From Candidatus Omnitrophota bacterium (GTDB lineage Bacteria > Omnitrophota > Gorgyraeia > JAGLLT01), in the NCBI GenBank assembly GCA_030630095.1, contig DAOVNW010000067.1, positions 1 to 5,652 on the forward strand: a DNA stretch of 5,652 nucleotides. Reading direction: 5' to 3'. Shown in pieces: positions 1 through 4,263 of this stretch. The translations under genes and the position numbers were made by a program. The notes under the pieces are model-generated. The model had not been told where the DNA came from and searched no databases. It saw only the letters and a program-made list of their open reading frames with translations. Positions within the stretch are counted from its first letter, which is position 1. Every line of letters begins with the position of its first letter.

Positions 1-2
1 AT

Positions 3-113
3 AAAGCCTCGGCTGTGGCCTTCGGAGCAAGCATTTTTAGGCAGGATTTAATTAAAGAAGGCAGATTTGAAGAGATAAGAAAGAATATTGAAGCTTTAAT
101 AAGTGCTTTTTAG
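3..113 (+). CDS. C-terminal end of a KDPG/KHG aldolase-like protein (partial)
   Basis: An open frame runs in from the left edge and stops at TAG 111-113, giving the last 36 residues of a protein. The segment ASAVAFGASIF followed by RQDLIKEGRFEEIRKNIEAL resembles the end of class I 2-keto-3-deoxy-6-phosphogluconate / 4-hydroxy-2-oxoglutarate aldolases. In that family the last beta-strand of the TIM barrel reads roughly A-x-A-V-x-x-G-x-x-(L/I) and leads into a charged C-terminal helix. Such enzymes cleave KDPG or hydroxyoxoglutarate to pyruvate plus an aldehyde in the cytoplasm. The Schiff-base lysine and the rest of the barrel lie outside the window, so activity cannot be judged. Another small TIM-barrel aldolase is the main alternative. 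No terminator with a T-tract follows; the next bases begin the 62-bp repeat. Confidence 0.65.
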   Translation, partial: KASAVAFGASIFRQDLIKEGRFEEIRKNIEALISAF

Positions 114-118
114 TATTT

Positions 119-403
119 AATATCTCTCACCCGTTTTTGACGAGTTCGAGATCTAATTTGTTTCTCTTCGCCGAACACCGCGCAGTAAACTTGCGGGGAT
201 GAAGGCTCGAGGAATGAAGCAAGGAAAAGTTAAATATCCCGCAGTAAACTGCGGGGAACTTCATTTGATAAAATTGTACATAGAATATCTCTCACCGGCC
301 TTTGGCAGGTTCGAGATCCAATTTGTTTGTTAAAATTGTACGTAAAATATCTCTCACTGGCCTTTGGCAGGTTCGAGATCCAATTTGCTTGTTAAAATTG
401 TGC
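119..403. repeat. 62-bp hairpin repeat, three copies, the first interrupted
   Basis: This stretch has no gene. Copies begin with AATATCTCTCAC at 119, 284 and 346. Copies 2 and 3 are in direct tandem with a 62-bp period and differ by only a few bases. Copy 1 is diverged and is split by a 103-bp insertion (161-263), after which its tail resumes at 264. Each unit can fold: ATCTC (287-291) pairs with GAGAT (313-317), then a symmetric TC/TC mismatch, then ACC.GCC closed by a TTT loop with GGC.GGT. A second weak stem, CAATTT with AAATTG, follows in each unit. In copy 3 that stem grows to CCAATTTGC (380-388) / GCAAATTGG (402-410) and includes the first two bases of the tRNA. Function is unknown. Confidence 0.85.
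161..263. mobile_element. 103-bp REP-like palindromic insertion inside the first hairpin repeat
   Basis: When copy 1 of the 62-bp repeat is aligned to copy 2, bases 119-160 match 284-325 and bases 264-283 match 326-345 without gaps. Exactly 103 extra bases remain. The extra DNA holds two related palindromes, CCGC/GCGG around GCAGTAAACTT (178-196) and CCCGCAG-TAAA-CTGCGGG (238-255), both followed by GGGGA. Paired GC-rich palindromes of this kind resemble REP/BIME elements, which in other bacteria are linked to Y1-type REP transposases. No transposase gene is present here. A clear target duplication cannot be assigned, because the junction sequence TTTG occurs naturally twice in the repeat unit. 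Confidence 0.6.
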
Positions 404-408
404 AAATT

Positions 409-496
409 GGAGAGATGGCAGAGCGGTTGAATGCGGCGCATTCGAAATGCGTTGTGCCGAAAGGTACCGGGGGTTCGAATCCTCCTCTCTCCGCCA
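409..496 (+). tRNA. tRNA-Ser (anticodon CGA)
   Basis: Acceptor strands GGAGAGA (409-415) and TCTCTCC (486-492) pair fully. The anticodon loop TTCGAAA gives CGA at 443-445, which reads UCG. The long variable arm (453-468, GTGCC-GAAA-GGTAC) is the class II hallmark of tRNA-Ser. The T-arm is GGGGG-TTCGAAT-CCTCC. Discriminator G493 and an encoded CCA (494-496) complete an 88-nt gene. I see no convincing sigma-70 promoter just upstream; the hairpin repeat runs right up to the 5' end. A long open frame that starts inside this tRNA is an artefact; the real downstream gene begins later. Confidence 0.97.
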
Positions 497-525
497 CCGT
501 ACCACTCGCACTGCTCGGGTACGGT
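496..525. repeat. Palindrome abutting the 3' CCA of tRNA-Ser(CGA)
   Basis: ACCGTACC (496-503) and GGTACGGT (518-525) form a perfect 8-bp inverted repeat around a 14-nt centre. The left arm starts on the final A of the tRNA CCA. No T-tract follows, so it is not a canonical terminator. It may be an inserted palindromic element or a processing or transcript-end structure. Confidence 0.75.
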
Positions 526-536
526 ACACGCACAGA

Positions 537-1085
537 ATGAATCAGAGGATGAGAACTAAAAAAATAAAACCAAAAGCCCTGTTTGTTATAGCTGTTACCT
601 TGTCCATTTTAACTATTGGTGTCGTTGGAGCCGATAAAAAGGAGGCGATGAAAATGATATTGACCAGCCCGGACTTTCACAATAACAGCATTATTCCTAC
701 AAAATTTACCTGTCAGGGAGAAGATGTTAATCCGGCGTTTGTTATTAATGGGATTCCCGAGGAAACCAAAAGCATGGCTTTAATCGTTGATGATCCGGAT
801 GCTCCCGGGAAGACATGGGTGCACTGGGTTGTTTTTGATATTCCGGTCATTCAGAAAATTGATGAAAGCAGTATTCCGGGGAAACAAGGTGTTAATGATT
901 TTGGCGTAGGAGACTATAGAGGACCATGCCCGCCGTCCGGTACTCACCGTTACTTTTTCAAGATATACGCCCTTGATAAAATTCTTGGCCTAAAGGAAGG
1001 CATAAGCAAAGAGGAGTTGGAGGAGGCTATTAAGGGACACGCGCTTGATAAGGCTCATCTAATAGGTTTGTATAAAAAACGATAA
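537..1085 (+). CDS. YbhB/YbcL-type phosphatidylethanolamine-binding (PEBP, Raf-kinase-inhibitor-like) protein
   Basis: The sequence shows the family signatures: FTCQGEDVNP (57-66), DPDAP (86-90), HWVVFDIP (96-103) and GPCPPSGTHRYFF (129-141). These line the conserved anion-binding pocket of PEBPs. Bacterial members are small soluble proteins of poorly known function. With the ATG at 537 (or 549) the protein has 178-182 residues and starts with a signal-peptide-like stretch: basic RTKKIKPK, then a hydrophobic ALFVIAVTLSILTIGVVG and an A/D junction near 32. This suggests export. Neither ATG has a well-spaced SD. The internal ATG at 654 has AAGGAGG eight bases upstream and would give a 143-residue cytoplasmic protein of ordinary family length. 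I list the longer form because the signal peptide is too well formed to be chance, but the start is unresolved. The family call is firm. Confidence 0.9.
   Translation: MNQRMRTKKIKPKALFVIAVTLSILTIGVVGADKKEAMKMILTSPDFHNNSIIPTKFTCQGEDVNPAFVINGIPEETKSMALIVDDPDAPGKTWVHWVVFDIPVIQKIDESSIPGKQGVNDFGVGDYRGPCPPSGTHRYFFKIYALDKILGLKEGISKEELEEAIKGHALDKAHLIGLYKKR
639..645 (+). promoter_or_regulatory. Strong internal Shine-Dalgarno before ATG 654
   Basis: AAGGAGG lies eight bases before the in-frame ATG at 654, which is ideal spacing. It is the best ribosome binding site in this gene and would initiate a PEBP protein lacking the signal peptide. It could mark the true start, or allow exported and cytoplasmic forms from one gene. 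Confidence 0.6.
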
Positions 1086-1135
1086 CTGTCGCAGCAGCCG
1101 GCCAATCTTGCATTTTACCAAAGTTGACTTTTTAC

Positions 1136-1164
1136 TTGCGGGAACAGAAGTGAAGTGCTATAGT
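1136..1164 (+). promoter_or_regulatory. Putative sigma-70 promoter for the small helical protein gene
   Basis: TTGCGG (1136-1141) and TATAGT (1159-1164) are separated by 17 bp and lie about 50 bp before the ATG at 1217. The -10 is good and the -35 is partial. The gap after the PEBP gene and a gene-specific terminator downstream support a separate transcript. Confidence 0.45.
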
Positions 1165-1216
1165 AAAATTAAATGTTATTGTAAATGTCTATCAGGCTGA
1201 AAGGGGGGAAATTTTG

Positions 1217-1528
1217 ATGAAAAAAGAAGAGCTTAAGAAAAAAATTGATACGTTGTGGGAAACCAGCAAAAAGGATCTGGAAAAGATTATGAAAAACGCT
1301 GAACGCCTGGCCAAGGAAGGCGAGCGTTACATTAAAGATAAATCTGAAAAGGGAAAGAAACAGTTGGAGATAGCGGCCCTATCCTTACAGAGAGAGAAGC
1401 TGTATTATGAATTAGGTAAAGTTTTGGCCAAGACCCCAAAGAGCAAGTGGGCTATCACCAAAAAGGCGCTTGATATTGTAACTAAGATTAAAAGTACCAA
1501 CGTTAAAATAGGGCAGAAAAAAAAATAA
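1217..1528 (+). CDS. Small Lys-rich helical (coiled-coil-like) protein of unknown function
   Basis: The protein has 103 residues starting at ATG 1217; an in-frame TTG sits just before it at 1214. ATG is chosen because AAGGGGGG (1201-1208) ends eight bases upstream, a very strong SD. The sequence is almost entirely helical and highly charged. Residues 1-50 are a Lys/Glu-rich stretch (KKKIDTLWETSKKDLEKIMK) with heptad-like hydrophobics. A less polar segment follows (IAALSLQREKLYYELGKVLA, about 51-70), and the tail is basic. There is no signal peptide and no membrane segment. The pattern recalls phasin-like or apolipoprotein-like amphipathic helices, or small nucleoid or stress proteins, but I do not recognise a named family. 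It has its own promoter and terminator, so it is probably monocistronic and, judging by the SD, well translated. Confidence 0.8.
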   Translation: MKKEELKKKIDTLWETSKKDLEKIMKNAERLAKEGERYIKDKSEKGKKQLEIAALSLQREKLYYELGKVLAKTPKSKWAITKKALDIVTKIKSTNVKIGQKKK

Positions 1529-1534
1529 AAAAAC

Positions 1535-1583
1535 GGGGCAGGCCTATTTTTAGTTTATAAATAGAGTCCCGCCCCTTTCTTTT
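1535..1583 (+). terminator. Intrinsic terminator after the small helical protein gene
   Basis: GGGGC (1535-1539) pairs with GCCCC (1571-1575). Inner pairs are GG/CC and CTATTT/AAATAG around a short AT-rich loop. The stem is followed by TTTCTTTT (1576-1583) and preceded by an A-run. It begins only a few bases after the TAA at 1526-1528. Confidence 0.85.
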
Positions 1584-1617
1584 GTAAGGACGTTTCCGGA
1601 CATTTCTATTTTGGCTA

Positions 1618-1645
1618 TTGATTTTTATTTTTAGAGTGGTATAAT
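1618..1645 (+). promoter_or_regulatory. Putative sigma-70 promoter for the lipoprotein-PilZ-LptF-like unit
   Basis: The consensus -10 TATAAT (1640-1645) is preceded at 16 bp by TTGATT (1618-1623). It lies between a terminator and the GTG start at 1678, and is the only good promoter before the three genes ending at 2923. Confidence 0.6.
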
Positions 1646-1677
1646 TAAGAAGAGGTATTTTAAAAAAGGCGGAACGC

Positions 1678-2049
1678 GTGAAAAAAGGCATAGTTCTTTT
1701 TTTTATCTTGTTTGGCCTGTGCGGCTGTTCGCAGGGGTTGATGCGGCTGATAAAGGTTGGTAAAAGCCAGGAGGGATTCCAGAAGGAGTTAGCCAAAGAA
1801 ACGGAAAGCTTTGAGGCTGTTAAAGAGGCTATAGGAAGGGGCGAGATCAAGAAGAGTCAGTCCCGGGATTTTATTAGAGAGCTTTGCGGCGGGCCGGTTG
1901 TTGTAATTTATGAGGAAAATGACGAAGAAAAGTGGGTTTATAAGCCGGGATACGCGACTTTTTTTGACAATAATAAGGTGTATCTTTTTTTTGATAAAGA
2001 AGGCTTGTTAAAAAATTACGAAATTTTGACTAAACCGGATAGCAAATAA
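1678..2049 (+). CDS. Small BamE/SmpA-like lipoprotein (putative)
   Basis: The product has 123 residues and starts at GTG 1678, with AAGGCGG (1666-1672) five bases upstream. The N-terminus is a type II signal peptide: KK, then hydrophobic GIVLFFILFGL, then the lipobox LCGC with Cys17 as the predicted lipidated residue. Residues 52-90 (I-x-x-G-x-I-x-x-S-x-S-R-D-F-I-x-E-L-C-G-G-P, then EKWVYKP) and KVYLFFDKEGLL near the end follow the layout of the SmpA/OmlA/BamE fold. That layout is a helix with I..G.S...I...G.P, a W-x-Y strand, then a strand ending in FD..G. BamE-like proteins are outer-membrane lipoproteins tied to beta-barrel assembly, but many relatives have other roles. The fold assignment is by pattern only; a generic lipoprotein is the alternative. 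It is the first gene of a tight unit: the PilZ gene starts 10 bases after its stop. Confidence 0.75.
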   Translation: MKKGIVLFFILFGLCGCSQGLMRLIKVGKSQEGFQKELAKETESFEAVKEAIGRGEIKKSQSRDFIRELCGGPVVVIYEENDEEKWVYKPGYATFFDNNKVYLFFDKEGLLKNYEILTKPDSK

Positions 2050-2059
2050 GGCAAAATAT

Positions 2060-2452
2060 ATGAAACAAAATTATTCAAACATGGAGAAGCGTAAGAGTGA
2101 GAGGGTAGAGGTTAGTTTTACTGTTACTTACAGAGTGAATAAGCCACCCACTATCTTTATGCTTGTGGGGGGCAAAGAGGTTTGTGCCTTGATGATGGAT
2201 TTAAGTGAAGGAGGCATGGCGCTTTTGACAGAGTATGAGATGCCGGCCGGCACCGAGCTATCCATTAAATTTACTTTGATTAATTTTGAGGCTGACAAAG
2301 AGCATTATGTCTGGCTAATGGAGATAGTTGGTAAAGTAATCTATTGCGGTCCCGGCGAAAAGGGGGAAAGCCGTTTAGGTATAAACTTTACCCAGATAGA
2401 AAAGAAAGATAGGGCAGCCATAGCCGATTTTGTGAAGACAATAAAAGCGTAA
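2060..2452 (+). CDS. PilZ domain protein, probable cyclic di-GMP receptor
   Basis: This 130-residue protein is essentially one PilZ domain. Both c-di-GMP-binding motifs are intact: RxxxR at R11-R15 (RKSER) and D/NxSxxG at D47-S49-G52 (DLSEGG). The closing strand RLGINF near residue 110 is also typical. PilZ domains bind a c-di-GMP dimer and change partner activity in motility, polysaccharide export or envelope processes. With no attached effector domain it probably acts through a protein partner in the cytoplasm. The 12-residue N-terminal lead is short; ATG 2060 is used, and an ATG at 2081 would leave only a few residues before the RxxxR. Only a weak AAGG (2048-2051) precedes the start, overlapping the upstream stop, so translation may be coupled to the lipoprotein gene. 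The domain call is secure; the pathway is not known. Confidence 0.93.
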   Translation: MKQNYSNMEKRKSERVEVSFTVTYRVNKPPTIFMLVGGKEVCALMMDLSEGGMALLTEYEMPAGTELSIKFTLINFEADKEHYVWLMEIVGKVIYCGPGEKGESRLGINFTQIEKKDRAAIADFVKTIKA

Positions 2453-2467
2453 TTTCTGTTTTGATAA

Positions 2468-2923
2468 ATGATTGCGGGTCAAGTGAGACGAATCCTAAGG
2501 TTATTTATTTTTCCGGCGGCTTTTCTGATGATAGCCGCCGGCATTTTTTATTTTATTGATAAGCAAGTTCTCATGGAAAGGCTTGCTTCGCGCCTGCCTA
2601 CAGGTAAGCACATACCCTATGGCAGAGGCACGATCCTGATAAAGGAAGTAAAGGGAAATAGGCTGGTAGGCGTAGAAATTCATGACAGGCACGATCCCCT
2701 AATGGAGGTAGTTGTTCGAGCTGAAAGCGCCGACTTTATTGTTGATAGCCGGAACAGGAAGGTGGATATAATTTTACGCAACGGAACTATCGAAGAAAAA
2801 ATAGTTAAGGATAAAGACAGGGCGTGCTTAATGAGTTTTAAAGAGTATATAATAACTATTGACCCCGCGGAGATTAGCAAAAAGCTGAAAAAACTCAGGA
2901 AGGACGCAGAGGAGTATAATTAA
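2468..2923 (+). CDS. Single-pass inner-membrane protein with an LptF/LptG-like periplasmic jellyroll domain
   Basis: The protein has 151 residues. Residues 12-30 (LFIFPAAFLMIAAGIFYFI) form one transmembrane helix after a basic RRILR, suggesting N-in/C-out topology. The rest resembles the beta-jellyroll between the membrane helices of LptF/LptG permeases: GRGTILIKEVKGNRLVGVEI, a strand with A-E-S-A-D-F, then LRNGTIEE and YIITID. LptF/G normally carry six helices, three on each side of this domain. Here only one helix and the domain exist, an LptC-like layout of one helix plus jellyroll. It could be a stand-alone bridge component of lipopolysaccharide transport or an unrelated jellyroll protein. 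No clear SD precedes ATG 2468 (15 bases after the PilZ stop); GTG 2483 is an alternative. It is the last gene before the terminator at 2954. Confidence 0.75.
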   Translation: MIAGQVRRILRLFIFPAAFLMIAAGIFYFIDKQVLMERLASRLPTGKHIPYGRGTILIKEVKGNRLVGVEIHDRHDPLMEVVVRAESADFIVDSRNRKVDIILRNGTIEEKIVKDKDRACLMSFKEYIITIDPAEISKKLKKLRKDAEEYN

Positions 2924-2953
2924 TCAGAAGATAATAAAAAGTGAGCTTAAGAG

Positions 2954-2984
2954 AACAACCTGCAAGACGCGAGGTTGTTTTTTT
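2954..2984 (+). terminator. Intrinsic terminator of the three-gene unit
   Basis: AACAACCT (2954-2961) pairs with AGGTTGTT (2972-2979) around a short loop, and the T-run continues to 2984. It lies 30 bases after the stop of the LptF/G-like gene. Confidence 0.85.
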
Positions 2985-3000
2985 GTCTCTATTAGAGCCC

Positions 3001-3029
3001 TTGACAATGAAATGCATATATTGTAGTAT
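3001..3029 (+). promoter_or_regulatory. Strong sigma-70 promoter of tRNA-Ser(GCU)
   Basis: The perfect -35 TTGACA (3001-3006), a 17-bp spacer and TAGTAT (3024-3029) place the start of transcription near 3036, about 17 bases before the mature tRNA 5' end. It follows directly on the upstream terminator. Confidence 0.75.
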
Positions 3030-3052
3030 GATTACTGCTAAAGAGTTAATAC

Positions 3053-3146
3053 GGAGAGGTGCCTGAGTGGCTGAAAGGAGCCGCCTGCTAAGCGGTTGTC
3101 CTGCCCAAAAGCGGGACCCTGGGTTCAAATCCCAGCCTCTCCGCCA
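3053..3146 (+). tRNA. tRNA-Ser (anticodon GCU)
   Basis: Acceptor strands GGAGAGG (3053-3059) and CCTCTCC (3136-3142) pair fully. The anticodon stem GCCGC/GCGGT encloses CTGCTAA, giving GCT at 3087-3089, which reads AGC and AGU. The long variable arm (CCTGCCC-AAAA-GCGGGA region) and the T-arm CTGGG-TTCAAAT-CCCAG fit a class II serine tRNA of 94 nt with encoded CCA. The discriminator G and CCA also form the start of the left arm of the palindrome that follows. A long open frame crossing this gene is not a real protein upstream of about 3226. Confidence 0.97.
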
Positions 3147-3222
3147 GCCTACGCTAAAGCTACGGCTGGCAAGCCAGCTTATGCTAAAGCTATTTATCCA
3201 CCGAAGCTATAAGCGTAGGTGG
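3143..3222. repeat. Palindrome cluster with GCTAAAGC core fused to the tRNA-Ser(GCU) 3' end
   Basis: GCCAGCC (3143-3149) pairs with GGCTGGC (3164-3170) around a symmetric core TAC-GCT-AA-AGC-TAC. A third arm GCCAGC (3173-3178), two bases further on, can pair with the middle arm instead and starts a decayed second copy (GCTAAAGC at 3183-3190). A third, inverted copy follows: CCACC (3198-3202) and GGTGG (3218-3222) around GAA-GCT-ATA-AGC-GTA. The left arm of the first palindrome consists of the tRNA discriminator, CCA and three more bases. No T-tract follows. The same family recurs at 4196-4235. Confidence 0.85.
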
Positions 3223-3225
3223 GCG

Positions 3226-3348
3226 GATGATAAACCATTTAAAATATTAGCTTATTTTGCCGTAAAAAGTAAGGAAAAAGCAACAAGATTAGAAAGATAT
3301 CTTAAGGGCGGGTCTGGTAAGGCATTTTTAAATAAACGAATCCTTTAG
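3226..3348 (+). pseudogene. C-terminal relic of a GIY-YIG endonuclease
   Basis: The frame ending at TAG 3346-3348 encodes DDKPFKILAYFAVKSKEKA and then RLERYLKGGSGKAFLNKRIL. This closely follows the C-terminal part of small stand-alone GIY-YIG nucleases: a K-P-(F/W)-x-(L/I) strand, an aromatic/aliphatic strand, then A-x-x-(F/L)-E-x-Y-L-K-x-(G/A)-S-G-x-A-F-x-x-(K/R)-x-(L/I). The catalytic N-terminal half (GIY, YIG, Arg and their strands) is missing. Upstream, the same frame reads only palindromes and the tRNA. Only about 40 of roughly 85-100 expected residues remain, so it cannot be an active nuclease. The relic sits between two palindromes, and its stop codon overlaps the second. A conserved short domain with a different role is less likely. 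Confidence 0.6.
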
Positions 3349-3373
3349 TCTACGAAGTTTTAACGTAGTAGAC
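3348..3373. repeat. Inverted repeat at the 3' edge of the GIY-YIG relic
   Basis: GTCTACG (3348-3354) faces CGTAGTAGAC (3364-3373). GTCTA/TAGAC or CTACG/CGTAG can pair around an A/T-rich loop, with a small bulge. It overlaps the stop codon of the relic. It is followed at once by CCAGCCTCT (3373-3381), a copy of the tRNA-Ser 3' region at 3132-3140. Confidence 0.65.
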
Positions 3374-3416
3374 CAGCCTCTACAATATAAACTTTTTAAG
3401 TTATAGGGAGTTGATT

Positions 3417-4193
3417 GTGCCGGATACTTTTTTATTGACTATAGTTTTTATTGCCATAACTACGGTAATTACCGCTTTTGTTAAAGGGAAAAGTCGGGAT
3501 AGATGCCTGATAGACTTGTCCGGCGATGTGGTTGAGGTTGAAATGGTAAACGGCAAGGTTGTCTGGGGGCGACTGAAGGTAGAAAGCACGGGTTTAGAAC
3601 TAAGTTATTTAGAAAAACACAAAGACGAAGACGGGCATGACGAATACAGCTATATGCTGTATAAAAATGAGTTTGCGGGTGTGCAGGTTCTGGTGCTGTA
3701 TCACGATAAATTAGATGAAAAGAGCAGAAAAAACAGAGAAAAAGAGTTAGAAAAGACGTACCATCCCGGTTTTTTCAGGCGTTTCAAGAGAAAGATAAGA
3801 AACTTTTTTGCCACCGTCAGGGATTCTATCCTGGAGGTAGTTAATCTTTTTATGGGCCAGGCAAAAAAGATGTCTCCGGCCAAAGGTGTACTCACTTCTC
3901 AGGATAAATACGTTAACAAAATGAAAAGCAATCTTTTTGGTATGTCGGCAACCGCTTATGAGCCCCTTCTGGAAAAGCACATCGGCAAAAAGGTTGTGCT
4001 TGAACTGCGAAGAGGAGATAAATCATGTGAGTACGTGGGAGTTTTAAAAGACTACACGGCGGAGTTTATTGAAGTTATTGATATTAGTTACAAAAAAGAA
4101 GGCAGTGAAGCGGCCAAAAAAACAGATTTTGTAGTTCCCCGCTCCCTCGGCATCATAAGGCACTTAGCAGAACAACAAATCTTGCGCCCATAG
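3417..4193 (+). CDS. Membrane-anchored protein with two small beta-barrel-like domains, function unknown
   Basis: GTG 3417 is chosen because GGGAG (3406-3410) lies six bases upstream; the in-frame TTG at 3411 abuts that SD. The product has 258 residues. Residues 4-22 (TFLLTIVFIAITTVITAFV) form an N-terminal transmembrane helix. Residues about 30-100 (IDLSGDVVEVEMVNGKVVWG onward) and about 182-256 (HIGKKVVLELRRGDKSCEYV onward, then GVLKDYTAEFIEVIDI) are strand-rich and look like Sm/SH3-type small barrels, though this is only a pattern guess. Between them lies a basic amphipathic helix (FFRRFKRKIRNFF and following) that may lie on the membrane. I do not recognise a named family. The C-terminus (LRP-stop) is encoded by TGCGCCCATAG, a copy of the 5' end of the tRNA-Arg 80 bp downstream, so the present end may be a product of an insertion. 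No T-tract terminator follows. Confidence 0.85.
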   Translation: MPDTFLLTIVFIAITTVITAFVKGKSRDRCLIDLSGDVVEVEMVNGKVVWGRLKVESTGLELSYLEKHKDEDGHDEYSYMLYKNEFAGVQVLVLYHDKLDEKSRKNREKELEKTYHPGFFRRFKRKIRNFFATVRDSILEVVNLFMGQAKKMSPAKGVLTSQDKYVNKMKSNLFGMSATAYEPLLEKHIGKKVVLELRRGDKSCEYVGVLKDYTAEFIEVIDISYKKEGSEAAKKTDFVVPRSLGIIRHLAEQQILRP

Positions 4194-4262
4194 TTTCCGC
4201 CTTCGCTAAAGCTACGGCGGACGGGTCCGCCTTCGTTGTGGCTTAGGTAGAAAATTCACAGA
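4183..4262. mobile_element. Palindromic insertion flanked by an 11-bp duplication of the tRNA-Arg 5' end
   Basis: TGCGCCCATAG occurs at 4183-4193 and again at 4263-4273, where it covers the first ten bases of tRNA-Arg. The 69 bases between them hold a palindrome, TCCGCC (4196-4201) / GGCGGA (4216-4221), around TTC-GCT-AA-AGC-TAC. A third arm, GTCCGCC (4225-4231), can pair with GGCGGAC (4216-4222) instead and begins a decayed second copy (TCCGCCTTCG at 4226-4235). This is the same family and three-arm design as at 3143-3178. There is no ORF. It is best read as a small non-autonomous element with a target duplication. Confidence 0.6.
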
Positions 4263-4263
4263 T

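Noticed and set aside
119..403. CRISPR array
   Set aside because: The repeated unit is 62 bp with no unique spacers; copies 2 and 3 are contiguous, and the first copy's gap is an insertion of palindromes. No cas genes are seen.
447..536. N-terminal extension of the PEBP gene starting inside tRNA-Ser(CGA)
   Set aside because: It is a read-through of the tRNA and the following palindrome. It has no SD, and the residues resemble translated tRNA, not a protein.
1121..1164. Promoter using TTGACT at 1124
   Set aside because: The only fitting -10 sequences lie at the wrong distance; TTGCGG at 1136 with TATAGT at 1159 fits the 17-bp spacing better.
1503..1850. Minus-strand ORF opposite the lipoprotein gene
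   Set aside because: It covers the terminator and promoter on the other strand, has no SD context or family features, and overlaps a credible lipoprotein gene.
3067..3225. Protein-coding sequence joined to the GIY-YIG relic through tRNA-Ser(GCU)
   Set aside because: The frame only translates the tRNA and palindromes. No GIY or YIG motif is present, so only the part from about 3226 is kept, as a pseudogene.
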